Below the pieces are notes generated by a model. That model had not been told where the DNA came from. It worked only from the letters and a program-made list of their open reading frames with translations, and made no database searches. Positions 39,289 through 50,261 of a stretch of DNA of 64,000 bases are shown piece after piece. The first letter of the stretch is position 1, and every line of letters starts with the position of its first letter. The position numbers and the translations under genes were made by a program. Source of the stretch: Silvania confinis (GTDB lineage: Bacteria > Pseudomonadota > Gammaproteobacteria > Enterobacterales > Enterobacteriaceae); contig NZ_JAMGZJ010000063.1 in assembly GCF_025564085.1 (NCBI RefSeq), forward strand, positions 1 to 64,000, written 5' to 3'.

Positions 39289-40626
39289 ATGAGTCAACAA
39301 CACACTACCCAGTCTTCTGGAACGGGTTTGCTTGAGCGCGTGTTTAAACTGCGCGAACACGGCACAACGGCACGCACCGAAGTGATCGCCGGTTTCACTA
39401 CCTTCCTGACGATGGTCTATATCGTTTTCGTGAACCCGCAAATTCTGGGCGTTGCTGGCATGGATACCAGCGCCGTCTTCGTGACTACTTGTTTGATCGC
39501 CGCCTTCGGCAGCATCCTGATGGGCTTGTTCGCTAACCTGCCGGTGGCGCTGGCGCCTGCGATGGGTCTGAACGCCTTCTTCGCCTTTGTGGTGGTTCAG
39601 GCGATGGGCCTGCCGTGGCAGGTGGGGATGGGTGCCATCTTCTGGGGTGCCGTCGGTCTGCTGATCCTGACCATTTTCCGCGTGCGTTACTGGATGATTG
39701 CCAATATCCCGGTCAGCCTGCGCGTAGGCATCACCAGCGGTATCGGCCTGTTTATCGGCATGATGGGGCTGAAAAACGCTGGCGTGATTGTGGCGAACCC
39801 GGAAACGCTGGTCAGCATCGGCAACCTGACGTCGCACAGCGTGCTGCTGGGCGTACTGGGCTTCTTTATCATTGCGATTCTGGCCTCGCGTAATATCCAC
39901 GCGGCGGTGCTGGTCTCCATCGTGGTCACCACCCTGCTGGGCTGGATGATGGGCGATGTGAAATACGGCGGGATCATCTCTGCGCCACCAAGCGTCACTA
40001 CCGTGATTGGTCATGTCGATCTGGCGGGCTCGCTGAATCTGGGCCTGGCGGGTGTGATCTTCTCCTTCATGCTGGTGAACCTGTTTGACTCCTCCGGTAC
40101 GCTGATTGGCGTGACCGATAAAGCCGGTCTGGCCGATGAGAAAGGCAAATTCCCGCGCATGAAGCAGGCGCTTTATGTCGACAGCATCTCTTCCGTAGCG
40201 GGTTCCTTTATCGGCACCTCTTCGGTTACCGCCTACATCGAATCCTCTTCCGGTGTCTCTGTCGGTGGCCGTACCGGCCTGACCGCAGTGATTGTCGGTC
40301 TGCTGTTCCTACTGGTGATTTTCCTCTCTCCGCTGGCCGGCATGGTGCCACCATACGCTGCTGCAGGCGCGTTGATTTACGTGGGTGTGCTGATGACATC
40401 CAGCCTGTCGCGCGTGAAGTGGGACGACCTGACCGAAGCGGTTCCGGCGTTTATTACCGCGGTGATGATGCCGTTCAGCTTCTCTATCACCGAAGGGATT
40501 GCGCTGGGCTTTATCTCTTACTGCGTGATGAAGCTGGGCACCGGGCGCTGGCGTGAACTGAGCCCGTGCGTGATCGTGGTGGCGCTGCTGTTCATTCTGA
40601 AGATTGCGTTTATCGACGCACATTAA
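39289..40626 (+). CDS. adeP: High-affinity adenine permease AdeP
   Basis: Proton-coupled adenine importer (formerly PurP/YieG) of the AzgA-like NCS2 group in the inner membrane. It has 445 residues and about 12-14 membrane segments. Conserved stretches are GLNAFFAFVVV, the GITSGIGLFIGMMGLKNAG half-helix and DSSGTLIGV. Two successive ATG codons are available; the second (39289) gives the E. coli length and a better distance from GGA. Confidence 0.96.
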   Translation: MSQQHTTQSSGTGLLERVFKLREHGTTARTEVIAGFTTFLTMVYIVFVNPQILGVAGMDTSAVFVTTCLIAAFGSILMGLFANLPVALAPAMGLNAFFAFVVVQAMGLPWQVGMGAIFWGAVGLLILTIFRVRYWMIANIPVSLRVGITSGIGLFIGMMGLKNAGVIVANPETLVSIGNLTSHSVLLGVLGFFIIAILASRNIHAAVLVSIVVTTLLGWMMGDVKYGGIISAPPSVTTVIGHVDLAGSLNLGLAGVIFSFMLVNLFDSSGTLIGVTDKAGLADEKGKFPRMKQALYVDSISSVAGSFIGTSSVTAYIESSSGVSVGGRTGLTAVIVGLLFLLVIFLSPLAGMVPPYAAAGALIYVGVLMTSSLSRVKWDDLTEAVPAFITAVMMPFSFSITEGIALGFISYCVMKLGTGRWRELSPCVIVVALLFILKIAFIDAH

Positions 40627-40634
40627 TAAACAGT

Positions 40635-40660
40635 AAGCCCTTTTCTAAGAAAAGGGCTTT
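40635..40660 (+). terminator. adeP terminator
   Basis: Stem AAGCCCTTTTC / GAAAAGGGCTT with a TAA loop, followed by TTGGTGTTTT, 8 bases after the adeP stop. It probably also acts for the convergent yieF from the other side. Confidence 0.85.
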
Positions 40661-40670
40661 GGTGTTTTCT

Positions 40671-40714
40671 CCCTCTCCCACAGGGAGAGGGGCGTGGTGA
40701 GGGCATCAGGCCGC
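40671..40714 (+). repeat. Intergenic CCCTCTCCC...GAGGGCATCAG repeat, copy B
   Basis: CCCTCTCCC-ACA-GGGAGAGGG then GGTGAGGGCATCAGGC, the clearest of the three copies, between the convergent adeP and yieF ends. Confidence 0.8.
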
Positions 40715-40721
40715 ACTCACC

Positions 40722-41288
40722 TTACGCTTTAACCCGCTGAATATATTTCCCAAACGCGGTCAACTGACCGGTCAGATGGTCCAGGGTACTCTGATCCACC
40801 ACTTCACCCGTCTGCGGGTCGACCTTGTTCTGAATTACTCCGCCCATAAATTCCGGCTTGTTCATCACCATTGCATCAAGGAACACCAGAATCTGACGCA
40901 GGTGATACTGGCAGCGTGCGCCGCCAATTGCCCCCATGGAGCTGGTCTGGATCAGCACCGGTTTACCCGCCAGCGGCTGTTCTGGCAGACGAGAAAGCCA
41001 GTCGATAGCATTCTTTAAGCCGCCCGGCACCGAGTAGTTATATTCCGGGGTGACAATCACCACCCCATCGGCCTGGCGAATCTGATCTGCCAGCGCGACG
41101 ACTGCCGCCGGGAATCCTTCTTCCTGCTGCACATCCGCGTCGTACAGCGGAATATCGCCAATCGAAGGCAGGGCGGAAATCGCCATTCCCGTCGGGGCCA
41201 GCTTCGGCAGCGTCCGGGCAACCATCCCGTTAAAGGATTCTTTGCGCAGACTTCCCAGTAACGTAACAACGTTCAGCGTATCAGACAT
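40722..41288 (-). CDS. yieF: FMN-dependent chromate/quinone reductase YieF (ChrR)
   Basis: Soluble flavodoxin-fold NAD(P)H:quinone reductase of 188 residues; the E. coli enzyme also reduces chromate(VI). The FMN phosphate loop is LLGSLRKESFN near the N-terminus, and PEYNYSVPGGLKNAIDWLSR is the flavin-contacting signature. It lies downstream of yieE, 36 bases apart, probably in one transcript. Confidence 0.96.
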   Translation of the reverse strand: MSDTLNVVTLLGSLRKESFNGMVARTLPKLAPTGMAISALPSIGDIPLYDADVQQEEGFPAAVVALADQIRQADGVVIVTPEYNYSVPGGLKNAIDWLSRLPEQPLAGKPVLIQTSSMGAIGGARCQYHLRQILVFLDAMVMNKPEFMGGVIQNKVDPQTGEVVDQSTLDHLTGQLTAFGKYIQRVKA

Positions 41289-41323
41289 GATTACTCCTTC
41301 TTCATCATGATGGCCCTGAAGGG

Positions 41324-42070
41324 TCAGTTTAGGATAATGGCTTTTTCAATCGGTAAACTGGTTAAGCGCATCAGGCGCGCTTCGGGCTCGTTTGCGCGCG
41401 CCGGCACGTCCGGCAGACAGTGCCAGCCGAGGCGGCTATCAAACTGCCAGATTTTGAGGCGTTCAATGGCTGGGGTGACGGCAATCGACCAGATCAGCAC
41501 GTCTTCGGCATCGCTCAGGGCTTCAATCTCGGGGGCTCTGGTGGCGCGCAGGCGACCCGAGCCGGGTAACAGCTGCAGCAGGCTGGCGCAATCACTGGCG
41601 TCGCCTGACAGCTTACGGATACTCTGGCGTAGGGTGATCAGCTGGGCTTTGGCTTCGTTGGGATCGTTCTGATTACGCACCCATAAGCTCTCATTGCTGG
41701 AAAGCGGATACTCGTCGTGGGCATGGGAACCGTGCAGGTTGCGGATCGCGCGCTGGAGTTCCATGTCCAGCCCGCAGTCGCCCTCGGTCGTCAGCACCAG
41801 CCCCACGATGTTTCCGGCGTAAGCAATAGAAAAACGCGGCAGATCCGGATCGGCAAATTCAGGCCGGCCTTCGGGCTGGGTGATCATCTCTGGTAGCTCG
41901 CTGGTGCCGTAAAGCATAAACAGCAGTTCAGCGAGCAGCGCCCGGGAGGCCAGGAACCGGGTTCGGCGATGTTCAGGTAGCTTACGGGCTTCGTTATGAC
42001 AGGATGACGGGAGTCTGGATGAAACCAGTCGCCCCTCGGTAAGCATCCCTCTTGCAAAATGCGTAGCCAT
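41324..42070 (-). CDS. yieE: Phosphopantetheinyl transferase family protein YieE
   Basis: Sfp-type 4'-phosphopantetheinyl transferase homologue, 248 residues. The Mg-binding motif CGLDMEL corresponds to GVDIE. The usual W-x-x-KEA motif is only partly recognisable (ESLWVRNQNDPNEAKAQ), as in E. coli YieE. The ATG at 42070 has GGAG 5 bases ahead; an ATG four codons earlier overlaps that site and is less likely. Its carrier-protein target is unknown. Confidence 0.9.
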   Translation of the reverse strand: MATHFARGMLTEGRLVSSRLPSSCHNEARKLPEHRRTRFLASRALLAELLFMLYGTSELPEMITQPEGRPEFADPDLPRFSIAYAGNIVGLVLTTEGDCGLDMELQRAIRNLHGSHAHDEYPLSSNESLWVRNQNDPNEAKAQLITLRQSIRKLSGDASDCASLLQLLPGSGRLRATRAPEIEALSDAEDVLIWSIAVTPAIERLKIWQFDSRLGWHCLPDVPARANEPEARLMRLTSLPIEKAIILN

Positions 42071-42214
42071 TTTTCGCTCCATGATAATGGTCAGTAGTGA
42101 TGTTAAACGCTTACATCATTATCGCTTAACTTTCCGTCTGTTTTAATGGCTAAATGAGGCGAAGAGAAGTCCTGGAGCCGAACTTTACATTATTTTTAGT
42201 CAAAAACGCGCTTG

Positions 42215-43177
42215 CTAACACAGTGGTGAACCATAAATCGCCTTAATGGTTTCCCGTAGCCAGAGGATTTTAGGATTGTGGCTGTTACGCTTGTGCCAGA
42301 TCAGGGTGAAGGGCACGGTGAGCTTCTGAGCCTGTGCTTCATCGAAGGGGATCGGCAGGGCAATCAGCTTGCGCTGGTGGAGCTGGTTATAGTGATGGCA
42401 GTACTGCGGTGCGGTGGCAATGTAGTTATGGCCCGGCTGCGCGGCCATAAACATCGACTGTTCGAAACCCGGCAAACTCATGGCGATATTACGCGTACGG
42501 CCCATCTCTCTTAGCACTTCATCCAGCGCCCAAGTGTCGCTACGTTCCCAAAAAATACTGATATGTGGGTAGCGCAGAAACGTCTCAAGGTTCCACTCGT
42601 CCTGCAGCGCGGGGTGATCCTCACGCAGATAGACGCAGGGGCGGTCACTAAACAGTATTTCATAGTCGATAAACCACGGCATCAGCTTGAGCAGTTCGCG
42701 GGAGCGCGGGTGGGTTTCCCGCCCGGTAAAGCCAAGGTCGACCTCCCCACGCGTAATGGCGTCCAGCGAATCGTAATCCCAGTGGCGCATTTTGACCGTG
42801 GCCTGCGGATAGCGCTGATTAATCTGTTCCAGCAGAGTGTTAAAACGGATCAGCATCAGCGGCGTTTCCGCAGCCATCTCGAACGTCAGGCCGCCAGGGG
42901 AGTCGTGATGGAATTTGTCCAGGATCTGATTGCCAATCTGCATCCAGTCGGCAAGATCCTGCTCCAGACTCACCGTCAGCGGCGTCGGCAGCAAGCCCAG
43001 CGGAGTTTTAACGAACAGCGGGTCTTCGAACCAGTCGCGCAGCTTGGCCAGTGATTTACTGACCGCCGACGGGGTGACGTTCATTCGCTTGGCGGCTTTG
43101 GTCACGCTGCGCTCCTGCAGCAAAAGCTGCAGGCACAACAAAAGGTTAAGATCGAGACTGCTGATGGGTTTCTTCAT
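42215..43177 (-). CDS. yidZ: LysR-family regulator YidZ
   Basis: LysR-type transcriptional regulator of 320 residues. The winged helix-turn-helix is at 8-66 ([30 protein letters not shown]) and a substrate-binding-like effector domain follows. In E. coli it has been linked to anaerobic nitric-oxide protection. The ATG at 43177 lies inside the 3' end of mdtL (32-bp overlap), so yidZ is translated with mdtL. An upstream in-frame extension is rejected. Confidence 0.93.
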   Translation of the reverse strand: MKKPISSLDLNLLLCLQLLLQERSVTKAAKRMNVTPSAVSKSLAKLRDWFEDPLFVKTPLGLLPTPLTVSLEQDLADWMQIGNQILDKFHHDSPGGLTFEMAAETPLMLIRFNTLLEQINQRYPQATVKMRHWDYDSLDAITRGEVDLGFTGRETHPRSRELLKLMPWFIDYEILFSDRPCVYLREDHPALQDEWNLETFLRYPHISIFWERSDTWALDEVLREMGRTRNIAMSLPGFEQSMFMAAQPGHNYIATAPQYCHHYNQLHQRKLIALPIPFDEAQAQKLTVPFTLIWHKRNSHNPKILWLRETIKAIYGSPLC

Positions 43178-44321
43178 AGTGCGCTGCGGGCCGGATAACC
43201 AAAAGTAAGGTAATGCACAGCATGCTACAGCCAATTAGCACCCCGATCAGCATATTCAGCGCATTGAGCCCGATTATTGCCGCCAGCCAAATCCACAGCG
43301 AAGAACCGCATACCTGAGCGATCCCCAACACCGAACTTGCCACCCCTGCACGCAGGGCAAACGGGCCCAGCGCCTGGCTCATGGCGACACCAAAGCCCAC
43401 CGAGAATCCGGCGCAAATCAGGGTGATCCCCGCCAGCATCAGGGCGTGGGAACTGGCGATGGTCAGAATCACGCCCGCCGCCAGGAACAGCACCTGAGAG
43501 GTTAGCATTAGCGTGCGCTGGCTAAAGATATTCAGGGCAAACGGCGTTGAGAACGACACGGCCATACTGACCATTGCCGTTAAGGCCATCACCGTGGAAT
43601 ATTCCCCGCGATCAAAACCCATCACCTCCATCAGCAACACCGGGGAAACGTTTACATAGGTCAGGATCACCGCCACGCTCAGCGTGGTCACCAGCAGCCG
43701 ACTGATAAAGAAACGGTTGAGGAGCTTTTCATCCGGTAGGCTTGTGGCGCCATGGCCCGTATTCTGCGACCCCGGATGGGTCTCTTTCAGCACCGTAATC
43801 GACAGAATAAAGACCAGTGCGCCCATTGCCGCCATCGTCCAGAACAGGCTTTGCCACGGCAGCTTAAGCATAATCAGATAACCCACTACCGGCGCCAGCA
43901 CCGGGATAATACAGGTGATGCCGTTCAGCATCGACAGCACCTTGGCGCGGCGCTGGGCGCTTAAGGTATCGCGTAAAATTGCAAAGGCCACCACATAGCA
44001 GGCGCCTGCGCCAATACCCTGAATAAAGCGCCCGGTGAGGAACAGGGTGCTGTCCTGAGCCAGCGAGCACAGCACCGAGGCGAGGGCAAAAATGATCGCT
44101 CCGGTAATGGCGACAGGCTGGCGGCCGGCTTTGTCGGCAATCTTCCCGGCAAACACCATCGATGACGCCATCCCGGCGAGGTAGGCCGAAAACGCGATAT
44201 GCAGCTGCGCTTCGCTGGCGCCCAGATCGCGGGCGATGTGCGGCAGCCCCACCAGATACATATCAATCCCTGATGGATACAGCAGCACCAGCGCAAAACT
44301 ACAAAACAGAAAACGAGCCAT
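43146..44321 (-). CDS. mdtL: MFS multidrug exporter MdtL
   Basis: Drug:H+ antiporter (DHA1) of 391 residues with 12 membrane segments; in E. coli it confers chloramphenicol resistance when overproduced. The motif A loop is [16 protein letters not shown] between helices 2 and 3. The ATG at 44321 ([20 protein letters not shown]) matches the family start; ten upstream codons are excluded. In E. coli tnaCAB lies between mdtL and mnmE; here only 111 bases separate them. Confidence 0.94.
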   Translation of the reverse strand: MARFLFCSFALVLLYPSGIDMYLVGLPHIARDLGASEAQLHIAFSAYLAGMASSMVFAGKIADKAGRQPVAITGAIIFALASVLCSLAQDSTLFLTGRFIQGIGAGACYVVAFAILRDTLSAQRRAKVLSMLNGITCIIPVLAPVVGYLIMLKLPWQSLFWTMAAMGALVFILSITVLKETHPGSQNTGHGATSLPDEKLLNRFFISRLLVTTLSVAVILTYVNVSPVLLMEVMGFDRGEYSTVMALTAMVSMAVSFSTPFALNIFSQRTLMLTSQVLFLAAGVILTIASSHALMLAGITLICAGFSVGFGVAMSQALGPFALRAGVASSVLGIAQVCGSSLWIWLAAIIGLNALNMLIGVLIGCSMLCITLLLVIRPAAHYEETHQQSRS

Positions 44322-44390
44322 ATAACCCCCATAGATACAGGCAAGCAGCATAGGGGGATAACGGGGAGGTGGCGAGTTGCCATTTGGACA

Positions 44391-44419
44391 AAGGTGATTT
44401 CCTGTGAGGAAATCACCTT
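44391..44419 (-). terminator. Hairpin downstream of mnmE
   Basis: Perfect 12-bp stem AAGGTGATTTCC / GGAAATCACCTT with a TGTGA loop, 13 bases beyond the mnmE stop. On the minus strand it is followed by TTTG, so termination is likely but not textbook. Confidence 0.75.
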
Positions 44420-44432
44420 GTGTTAAGGGGAA

Positions 44433-45797
44433 TTACTTACCAATACAGAAGCTGGAGAAAATGCGCCCCAGCAAATCGTCCGAGGTAAACTCACCGGTGA
44501 TCTCGCTTAACGCCTGCTGCGCCAGACGCAACTCTTCTGCCAGCAGTTCACCCGCCCAGGCCCCGAGCAGTTGGGCTTTGCCCTGCTCCAGATGATCGGC
44601 GGCATCGGACAGCGCCTGCAGATGACGACGACGGGCCAGGAAACCGCCCTCCATGTTGGTATCAAAGCCCATGCTCTGTTTCAGATGGCTGCGCAGTGCG
44701 TCCACGCCTTCGCCGGTACGCGCCGACAGACGGATCAGTGAGTGACCGTTCACCTCGCTGAGGCCCGGCGTTTCACTGGTGACGTCCGCTTTGTTACGTA
44801 CCACGGTGATCGGCAGCTTTGCAGGCAGGCGGGCGATAAAGTCCGGCCAGATCTCAGCCGGGTCGAGTGCAGCAGTGGTGGTGCCATCAACCATAAACAG
44901 CACCCGGTCGGCCTGCTCGATCTCCTGCCAGGCGCGCTCGATGCCGATGCGCTCCACTTCGTCGCTGGCATCGCGTAAACCGGCGGTGTCGATAATATGC
45001 AGCGGCATCCCGTCGATATGAATGTGTTCACGCAGCACGTCGCGGGTGGTACCGGCAATGTCGGTCACGATCGCCGCTTCACGGCCCGCGAGGGCGTTCA
45101 GCAGGCTCGATTTACCGGCGTTGGGACGCCCGGCAATCACCACCTTCATCCCTTCGCGCAGCAGGCTGCCCTGGCGCGCTTCGGCCCGCACCGCATCCAG
45201 ATCGGCCATTACGCCGTTCAGCTGGGCTTCGATTTTGCCATCAGACAAGAAGTCGATCTCTTCATCCGGGAAATCAATCGCCGCTTCGACGTAAATGCGC
45301 AGGTGAGTCAGCGCTTCCACAAGATGGTTTATCCTGACAGAAAACGCCCCCTGCAGCGAATTGAGCGCTGAACGCGCGGCCTGCTCGGAGCTGGCGTCAA
45401 TGAGGTCGGCAATTGCTTCGGCCTGGGCCAGGTCCAGCTTGTCGTTCAGGAAGGCGCGCTCGGAGAACTCGCCCGGTCTGGCAATACGCAGGCCGGGCAG
45501 GGTCAGGATCCGTTTGAGCAACAGATCGAGGATCACTGGCCCACCGTGACCCTGCAGCTCGAGTACGTCTTCGCCGGTAAAGGAATTTGGGCCCGGGAAC
45601 CACAGCGCAATGCCCTGATCCAGCGCGATACCGTCGTTATCCTTAAACGGCAGATAATCGGCGTAGCGTGGTTTTGGCAGCTTGCCCAGCACCGCTTCGG
45701 CCACTTCGCGCGCCTTCAGACCGGAAATGCGCAGGATGCCCACACCACCGCGTCCTGGTGGGGTTGCCTGGGCGACGATAGTGTCGTTATGGCTCAT
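44433..45797 (-). CDS. mnmE: tRNA modification GTPase MnmE
   Basis: GTPase partner of MnmG in wobble-uridine modification. It has 454 residues. The N-terminal tetrahydrofolate-binding domain (1-~118) is followed by a helical domain and an inserted G domain (~215-375) with P-loop [16 protein letters not shown] switch and DTAGLRD. The C-terminal motif CIGK carries the catalytic cysteine. It is separated from yidC by the yidC terminator. Confidence 0.98.
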   Translation of the reverse strand: MSHNDTIVAQATPPGRGGVGILRISGLKAREVAEAVLGKLPKPRYADYLPFKDNDGIALDQGIALWFPGPNSFTGEDVLELQGHGGPVILDLLLKRILTLPGLRIARPGEFSERAFLNDKLDLAQAEAIADLIDASSEQAARSALNSLQGAFSVRINHLVEALTHLRIYVEAAIDFPDEEIDFLSDGKIEAQLNGVMADLDAVRAEARQGSLLREGMKVVIAGRPNAGKSSLLNALAGREAAIVTDIAGTTRDVLREHIHIDGMPLHIIDTAGLRDASDEVERIGIERAWQEIEQADRVLFMVDGTTTAALDPAEIWPDFIARLPAKLPITVVRNKADVTSETPGLSEVNGHSLIRLSARTGEGVDALRSHLKQSMGFDTNMEGGFLARRRHLQALSDAADHLEQGKAQLLGAWAGELLAEELRLAQQALSEITGEFTSDDLLGRIFSSFCIGK

Positions 45798-45823
45798 GGT
45801 TTATCTCTTTTAAAAGCAATAAA

Positions 45824-45847
45824 AAAGGCGGTCTGATGACCGCCTTT
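45824..45847 (-). terminator. yidC terminator
   Basis: Stem AAAGGCGGTC / GACCGCCTTT with a 4-base loop; on the minus strand it runs into six T. It lies between yidC and mnmE and ends the rpmH-rnpA-yidD-yidC transcript. Confidence 0.9.
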
Positions 45848-45870
45848 ATTTTAGCTACAGCCTAACCTAA

Positions 45871-47514
45871 TCAGGAGTTTTTCTTTTCGCGGCTATGCAG
45901 GCCACGTTTTTCCAGACCACGGTAGATCAGCTGCTGCTGCAGAATGGTGACCAGGTTGCTGACGATATAGTACAGCACCAGACCTGACGGGAACCACAGG
46001 AAGAACACGGTGAAGATGACCGGCATAAAGGTCATGATCTTCTGCTGCATCGGGTCGGTCACAGTGGTAGGCGACATCTTCTGAATGAAGAACATCGTGA
46101 TACCCATCAGGATCGGCAGGATGTAGTACGGGTCCTGTGCGGACAGGTCATGGATCCACAGGGCGAACGGCGCGTGGCGCAGCTCAACGGAACCCATCAG
46201 CATGTAGTACAGCGCAAGGAAGATTGGCATCTGAATCAGCAGCGGGAAGCAACCACCCAGTGGGTTTACTTTCTCTGCTTTATACAGGGCCATCATCTCC
46301 TGGCTCTGACGCTGCTTATCATCGCCCAGACGCTCACGCATCGCCGCAATCTTCGGCTGCAGCATACGCATCTTCGCCATGGAGGTGTACTGCGCTTTAG
46401 TCAGCGGGTACATGATGCCACGAACGATGAAGGTAATAACGATGATCGAGAAGCCCCAGTTACCCAGGAAGCTATGGATCCACTTCAGCAGTTTGAACAG
46501 CGGCTGAGAGATGAACCACAACCAACCGTAATCTACGGTCAGATCCAGGTGCGGTGCCACAGCAGCCATTTTGTCCTGGATTTCCGGGCCGACCCACAGG
46601 GTGCTGCCGAGCGTACCGGTTTGACCCGGTTGAACCAGAACCGGCTCAGACTTATAGCCGATAGCGGCAATGCCGTTGCCCAGGTTGGCGGTGTAGAAGT
46701 TGTTGGAGCCCGCGTTATTAGGCACCCATGCCGTCGCGAAATACTGCTGCAGCATCGCTACCCAACCGCCTTTAGAGCTGACGTTCAGGTTTTCGTTATC
46801 GGCGATGGTGTCGAATTTGTATTTCTCGTACTTGGTATCTGGCGTGGAGTACGCAGCGCCACGGAAGGTGTGCAACGCGAAGTTGTTGCTTCCGGTGTCA
46901 CGGTGCGTCGGCAGATTGATGGTTTGCTTCAGCTGACCAAAGGTGGAGACTTCCAGTGGTTTCGCACCGGTGTTCTGCACGTTATAGCCTACGCTCACCG
47001 CATATTCACCGCGTTTCAGGGTGAAGGTTTTGGTGAAGGTGTTGCCAGCAGCATCAGTGTAAGTCATCGGGATCGCGAGTTCGTTCTGGCCATCAGCCAG
47101 CACAAACGCATCTTTATCGACGTTATACAGCGGACGCGCGCCATTAGCCGGGTTATCCGGGCCATCACGACCGGTCAGGCCACTCTGTGCCTGATAGATA
47201 AACTGCGGTGTGGTTTCCAGTAACTGGAAAGGCTCAGTAGATGCGAGCTCTTTCGGGTACGTTACCAGCTGCGCCTGCTCAACATCACCACCACGGGTGT
47301 TGATGGTCAGTTCAAGCACATCGGTTTTAACCGTAATCAGTTTACCCTGGCCACTGGACGGTACGCCCTGGTCGGCGGCGCTACCCGCTGCGGTGGTCGT
47401 TGTCTGCGTGATCTGCTGCTGAGGTTGAGGATTTTTATCCTGCTCCCAAGCCTGGAAGATCATGAAAGACACGAACAGCAAAGCGATGATAAGAAGATTG
47501 CGTTGCGAATCCAT
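45871..47514 (-). CDS. yidC: Membrane protein insertase YidC
   Basis: Oxa1-family insertase that places proteins such as AtpE and phage coats in the inner membrane, alone or with SecYEG. It has 547 residues. TM1 is at 6-24, the large periplasmic beta domain spans about 60-340, and five conserved C-terminal helices begin near 350, including the cytoplasmic loop with positively charged [18 protein letters not shown]. The basic tail ends SREKKNS. It starts 2 bases after yidD. Confidence 0.98.
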   Translation of the reverse strand: MDSQRNLLIIALLFVSFMIFQAWEQDKNPQPQQQITQTTTTAAGSAADQGVPSSGQGKLITVKTDVLELTINTRGGDVEQAQLVTYPKELASTEPFQLLETTPQFIYQAQSGLTGRDGPDNPANGARPLYNVDKDAFVLADGQNELAIPMTYTDAAGNTFTKTFTLKRGEYAVSVGYNVQNTGAKPLEVSTFGQLKQTINLPTHRDTGSNNFALHTFRGAAYSTPDTKYEKYKFDTIADNENLNVSSKGGWVAMLQQYFATAWVPNNAGSNNFYTANLGNGIAAIGYKSEPVLVQPGQTGTLGSTLWVGPEIQDKMAAVAPHLDLTVDYGWLWFISQPLFKLLKWIHSFLGNWGFSIIVITFIVRGIMYPLTKAQYTSMAKMRMLQPKIAAMRERLGDDKQRQSQEMMALYKAEKVNPLGGCFPLLIQMPIFLALYYMLMGSVELRHAPFALWIHDLSAQDPYYILPILMGITMFFIQKMSPTTVTDPMQQKIMTFMPVIFTVFFLWFPSGLVLYYIVSNLVTILQQQLIYRGLEKRGLHSREKKNS

Positions 47515-47516
47515 CG

Positions 47517-47774
47517 TTAGTGTTCTCTGGTATCAAAAGGTCCTGGGGGGACGGGATCGTCTCCACCGGGATGTAAAGGGTGGCATTTTAATACGCGTTT
47601 CACCGTCAACCAACTGCCTTTTATCACTCCAAACCTGCGCAATGCCTCAATTCCGTAGCTTGAACAGGTTGGAGTGAAACGGCAGTGCGGCCCAAGCAGC
47701 GGACTGATCAGGCGTTGATAGACCCGGATAAGGGCTATCAGGAACCGTGAGCCAGGCGACAATGGCGACGCCAT
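47517..47774 (-). CDS. yidD: Membrane protein insertion efficiency factor YidD
   Basis: Small membrane-associated protein of 85 residues, in E. coli helping YidC substrates insert. It shows the conserved [31 protein letters not shown] with three clustered cysteines and the GGDDPVP tail. It overlaps the 3' end of rnpA by 37 bases in another frame, as in E. coli. Confidence 0.96.
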   Translation of the reverse strand: MASPLSPGSRFLIALIRVYQRLISPLLGPHCRFTPTCSSYGIEALRRFGVIKGSWLTVKRVLKCHPLHPGGDDPVPPGPFDTREH

Positions 47775-48097
47775 AGCTTTTCCAACGCTTCCGAGAGAGC
47801 ACGGTTATCGAGGTCAGCAACCCCTTTTTTCGCCACCACCACGAAATCCATAGACGGGAGTTCATGTTGACGTAAACGGAAGCTTTCACGCGTCAGACGT
47901 TTAATCCGATTGCGTTCATGCGCGCGTTTAACGTTTTTCTTGGCGACTGTAAGACCGATGCGGGGATGCCCCAGCGAATTCTGGCGGCCGAGGATGGTGA
48001 TTTGCGGCGTGCCAGCACGTTGTGGCTGCTGGAAGACGAAAGTGAAATGAGTGGGAGTTAACAAACGTAACTCCCTGGGAAATGCTAGCTTAACCAC
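47738..48097 (-). CDS. rnpA: Ribonuclease P protein component
   Basis: Protein subunit of RNase P, 119 residues, that helps the RNA subunit bind pre-tRNA leaders. It has the basic RNR motif [14 protein letters not shown] and an N-terminal [20 protein letters not shown] substrate cleft. It is cotranscribed with rpmH 16 bases upstream. The start codon is taken as ATG at 48097, giving the E. coli length. Confidence 0.97.
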   Translation of the reverse strand: MVKLAFPRELRLLTPTHFTFVFQQPQRAGTPQITILGRQNSLGHPRIGLTVAKKNVKRAHERNRIKRLTRESFRLRQHELPSMDFVVVAKKGVADLDNRALSEALEKLWRRHCRLAHGS

Positions 48098-48113
48098 TCA
48101 GGGGTTAGCTTAA

Positions 48114-48856
<743 letters not shown>

Positions 48857-50257
48857 GTGTCACTTTCGCTTTGGCAGCAATGTCTTGCCCGATTGCAGGA
48901 TGAGTTACCAGCCACAGAATTCAGTATGTGGATCCGCCCGTTGCAGGCGGAACTGAGCGATAACACGCTGGCTTTGTATGCGCCAAACCGTTTTGTGCTC
49001 GATTGGGTCAGGGATAAATACCTCAATAACATCAATGGACTGCTAAACGAATTTTGCGGTACCGAAATCCCACAACTGCGTTTCGAAGTGGGCACCAAAC
49101 CGGCTCCCCAAACCCTGAAAACGACCGTTAACGTTGCCGCTGCACCTGCGCAAACCGCGCAGGTTTATATGCCACGCGTTGCGCCTGCGCCGCGCTCTGG
49201 CTGGGACAACGTTCCGGCCCCAGCGGAGCCGACCTATCGCTCCAACGTTAACCTCAAGCACACGTTCGATAACTTCGTTGAAGGTAAGTCGAACCAGCTG
49301 GCGCGCGCGGCGGCCCGTCAGGTCGCTGATAACCCTGGCGGTGCGTATAACCCGCTGTTCCTTTATGGCGGCACCGGTTTAGGTAAAACGCACCTGCTGC
49401 ATGCGGTGGGCAACGGCATCATTGCGCGTAAGCCGAATGCGAAAGTGGTGTATATGCACTCCGAACGCTTTGTGCAGGACATGGTAAAAGCCCTGCAAAA
49501 CAACGCGATCGAAGAGTTTAAACGCTACTACCGTTCCGTTGATGCGCTGCTGATCGATGACATTCAGTTCTTTGCTAATAAAGAACGATCCCAGGAAGAG
49601 TTTTTCCACACCTTCAATGCCCTGCTGGAAGGCAATCAGCAGATCATTTTGACTTCGGATCGCTATCCTAAAGAGATCAACGGGGTTGAGGATCGTCTGA
49701 AATCACGCTTTGGTTGGGGCTTGACAGTGGCGATCGAGCCGCCGGAGCTGGAAACCCGCGTGGCGATCCTGATGAAAAAAGCTGACGAAAACGACATTCG
49801 TCTGCCGGGCGAAGTCGCCTTCTTCATCGCCAAGCGTCTACGCTCTAACGTGCGTGAGCTCGAAGGCGCACTGAACCGCGTGATCGCCAACGCCAACTTT
49901 ACCGGCCGGGCGATTACCATCGATTTCGTGCGTGAAGCGCTGCGCGATCTGCTGGCGCTGCAGGAAAAGCTGGTCACCATCGACAATATTCAGAAGACGG
50001 TGGCGGAGTACTACAAAATTAAAGTGGCAGATTTGCTGTCCAAACGTCGTTCCCGCTCGGTGGCGAGACCGCGTCAGATGGCGATGGCGCTGGCAAAGGA
50101 ATTAACCAATCACAGTCTGCCGGAAATCGGCGATGCGTTTGGTGGCCGTGACCACACTACCGTGCTGCACGCCTGCCGTAAGATCGAGCAGCTGCGCGAA
50201 GAAAGCCACGACATTAAAGAAGACTTCTCCAATTTAATCAGAACATTATCATCGTGA
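48857..50257 (+). CDS. dnaA: Chromosomal replication initiator DnaA
   Basis: Binds the DnaA boxes of oriC and opens the 13-mer region. It has 466 residues. Domain I is 1-~85 ([24 protein letters not shown]), followed by a variable linker (~86-134) and AAA+ domain III with Walker A GGTGLGKT and Walker B LLIDDIQF. Domain IV carries the DNA-binding signature [15 protein letters not shown]. The start is GTG at 48857, 6 bases after GGAG, as in E. coli; an upstream in-frame GTG at 48845 is less likely. It is followed by dnaN after 4 bases. Confidence 0.98.
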   Translation: MSLSLWQQCLARLQDELPATEFSMWIRPLQAELSDNTLALYAPNRFVLDWVRDKYLNNINGLLNEFCGTEIPQLRFEVGTKPAPQTLKTTVNVAAAPAQTAQVYMPRVAPAPRSGWDNVPAPAEPTYRSNVNLKHTFDNFVEGKSNQLARAAARQVADNPGGAYNPLFLYGGTGLGKTHLLHAVGNGIIARKPNAKVVYMHSERFVQDMVKALQNNAIEEFKRYYRSVDALLIDDIQFFANKERSQEEFFHTFNALLEGNQQIILTSDRYPKEINGVEDRLKSRFGWGLTVAIEPPELETRVAILMKKADENDIRLPGEVAFFIAKRLRSNVRELEGALNRVIANANFTGRAITIDFVREALRDLLALQEKLVTIDNIQKTVAEYYKIKVADLLSKRRSRSVARPRQMAMALAKELTNHSLPEIGDAFGGRDHTTVLHACRKIEQLREESHDIKEDFSNLIRTLSS

Positions 50258-50261
50258 TGCT

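Noticed and set aside
39121-40014. Long N-terminal extension of yieH through the opposite strand of adeP
   Set aside because: The HAD domain starts exactly at the ATG at 39120; the extension is a low-complexity antisense frame of adeP.
46150-47223. 357-codon open frame on the + strand inside yidC
   Set aside because: Antisense shadow of yidC without promoter, ribosome-binding site or domain.
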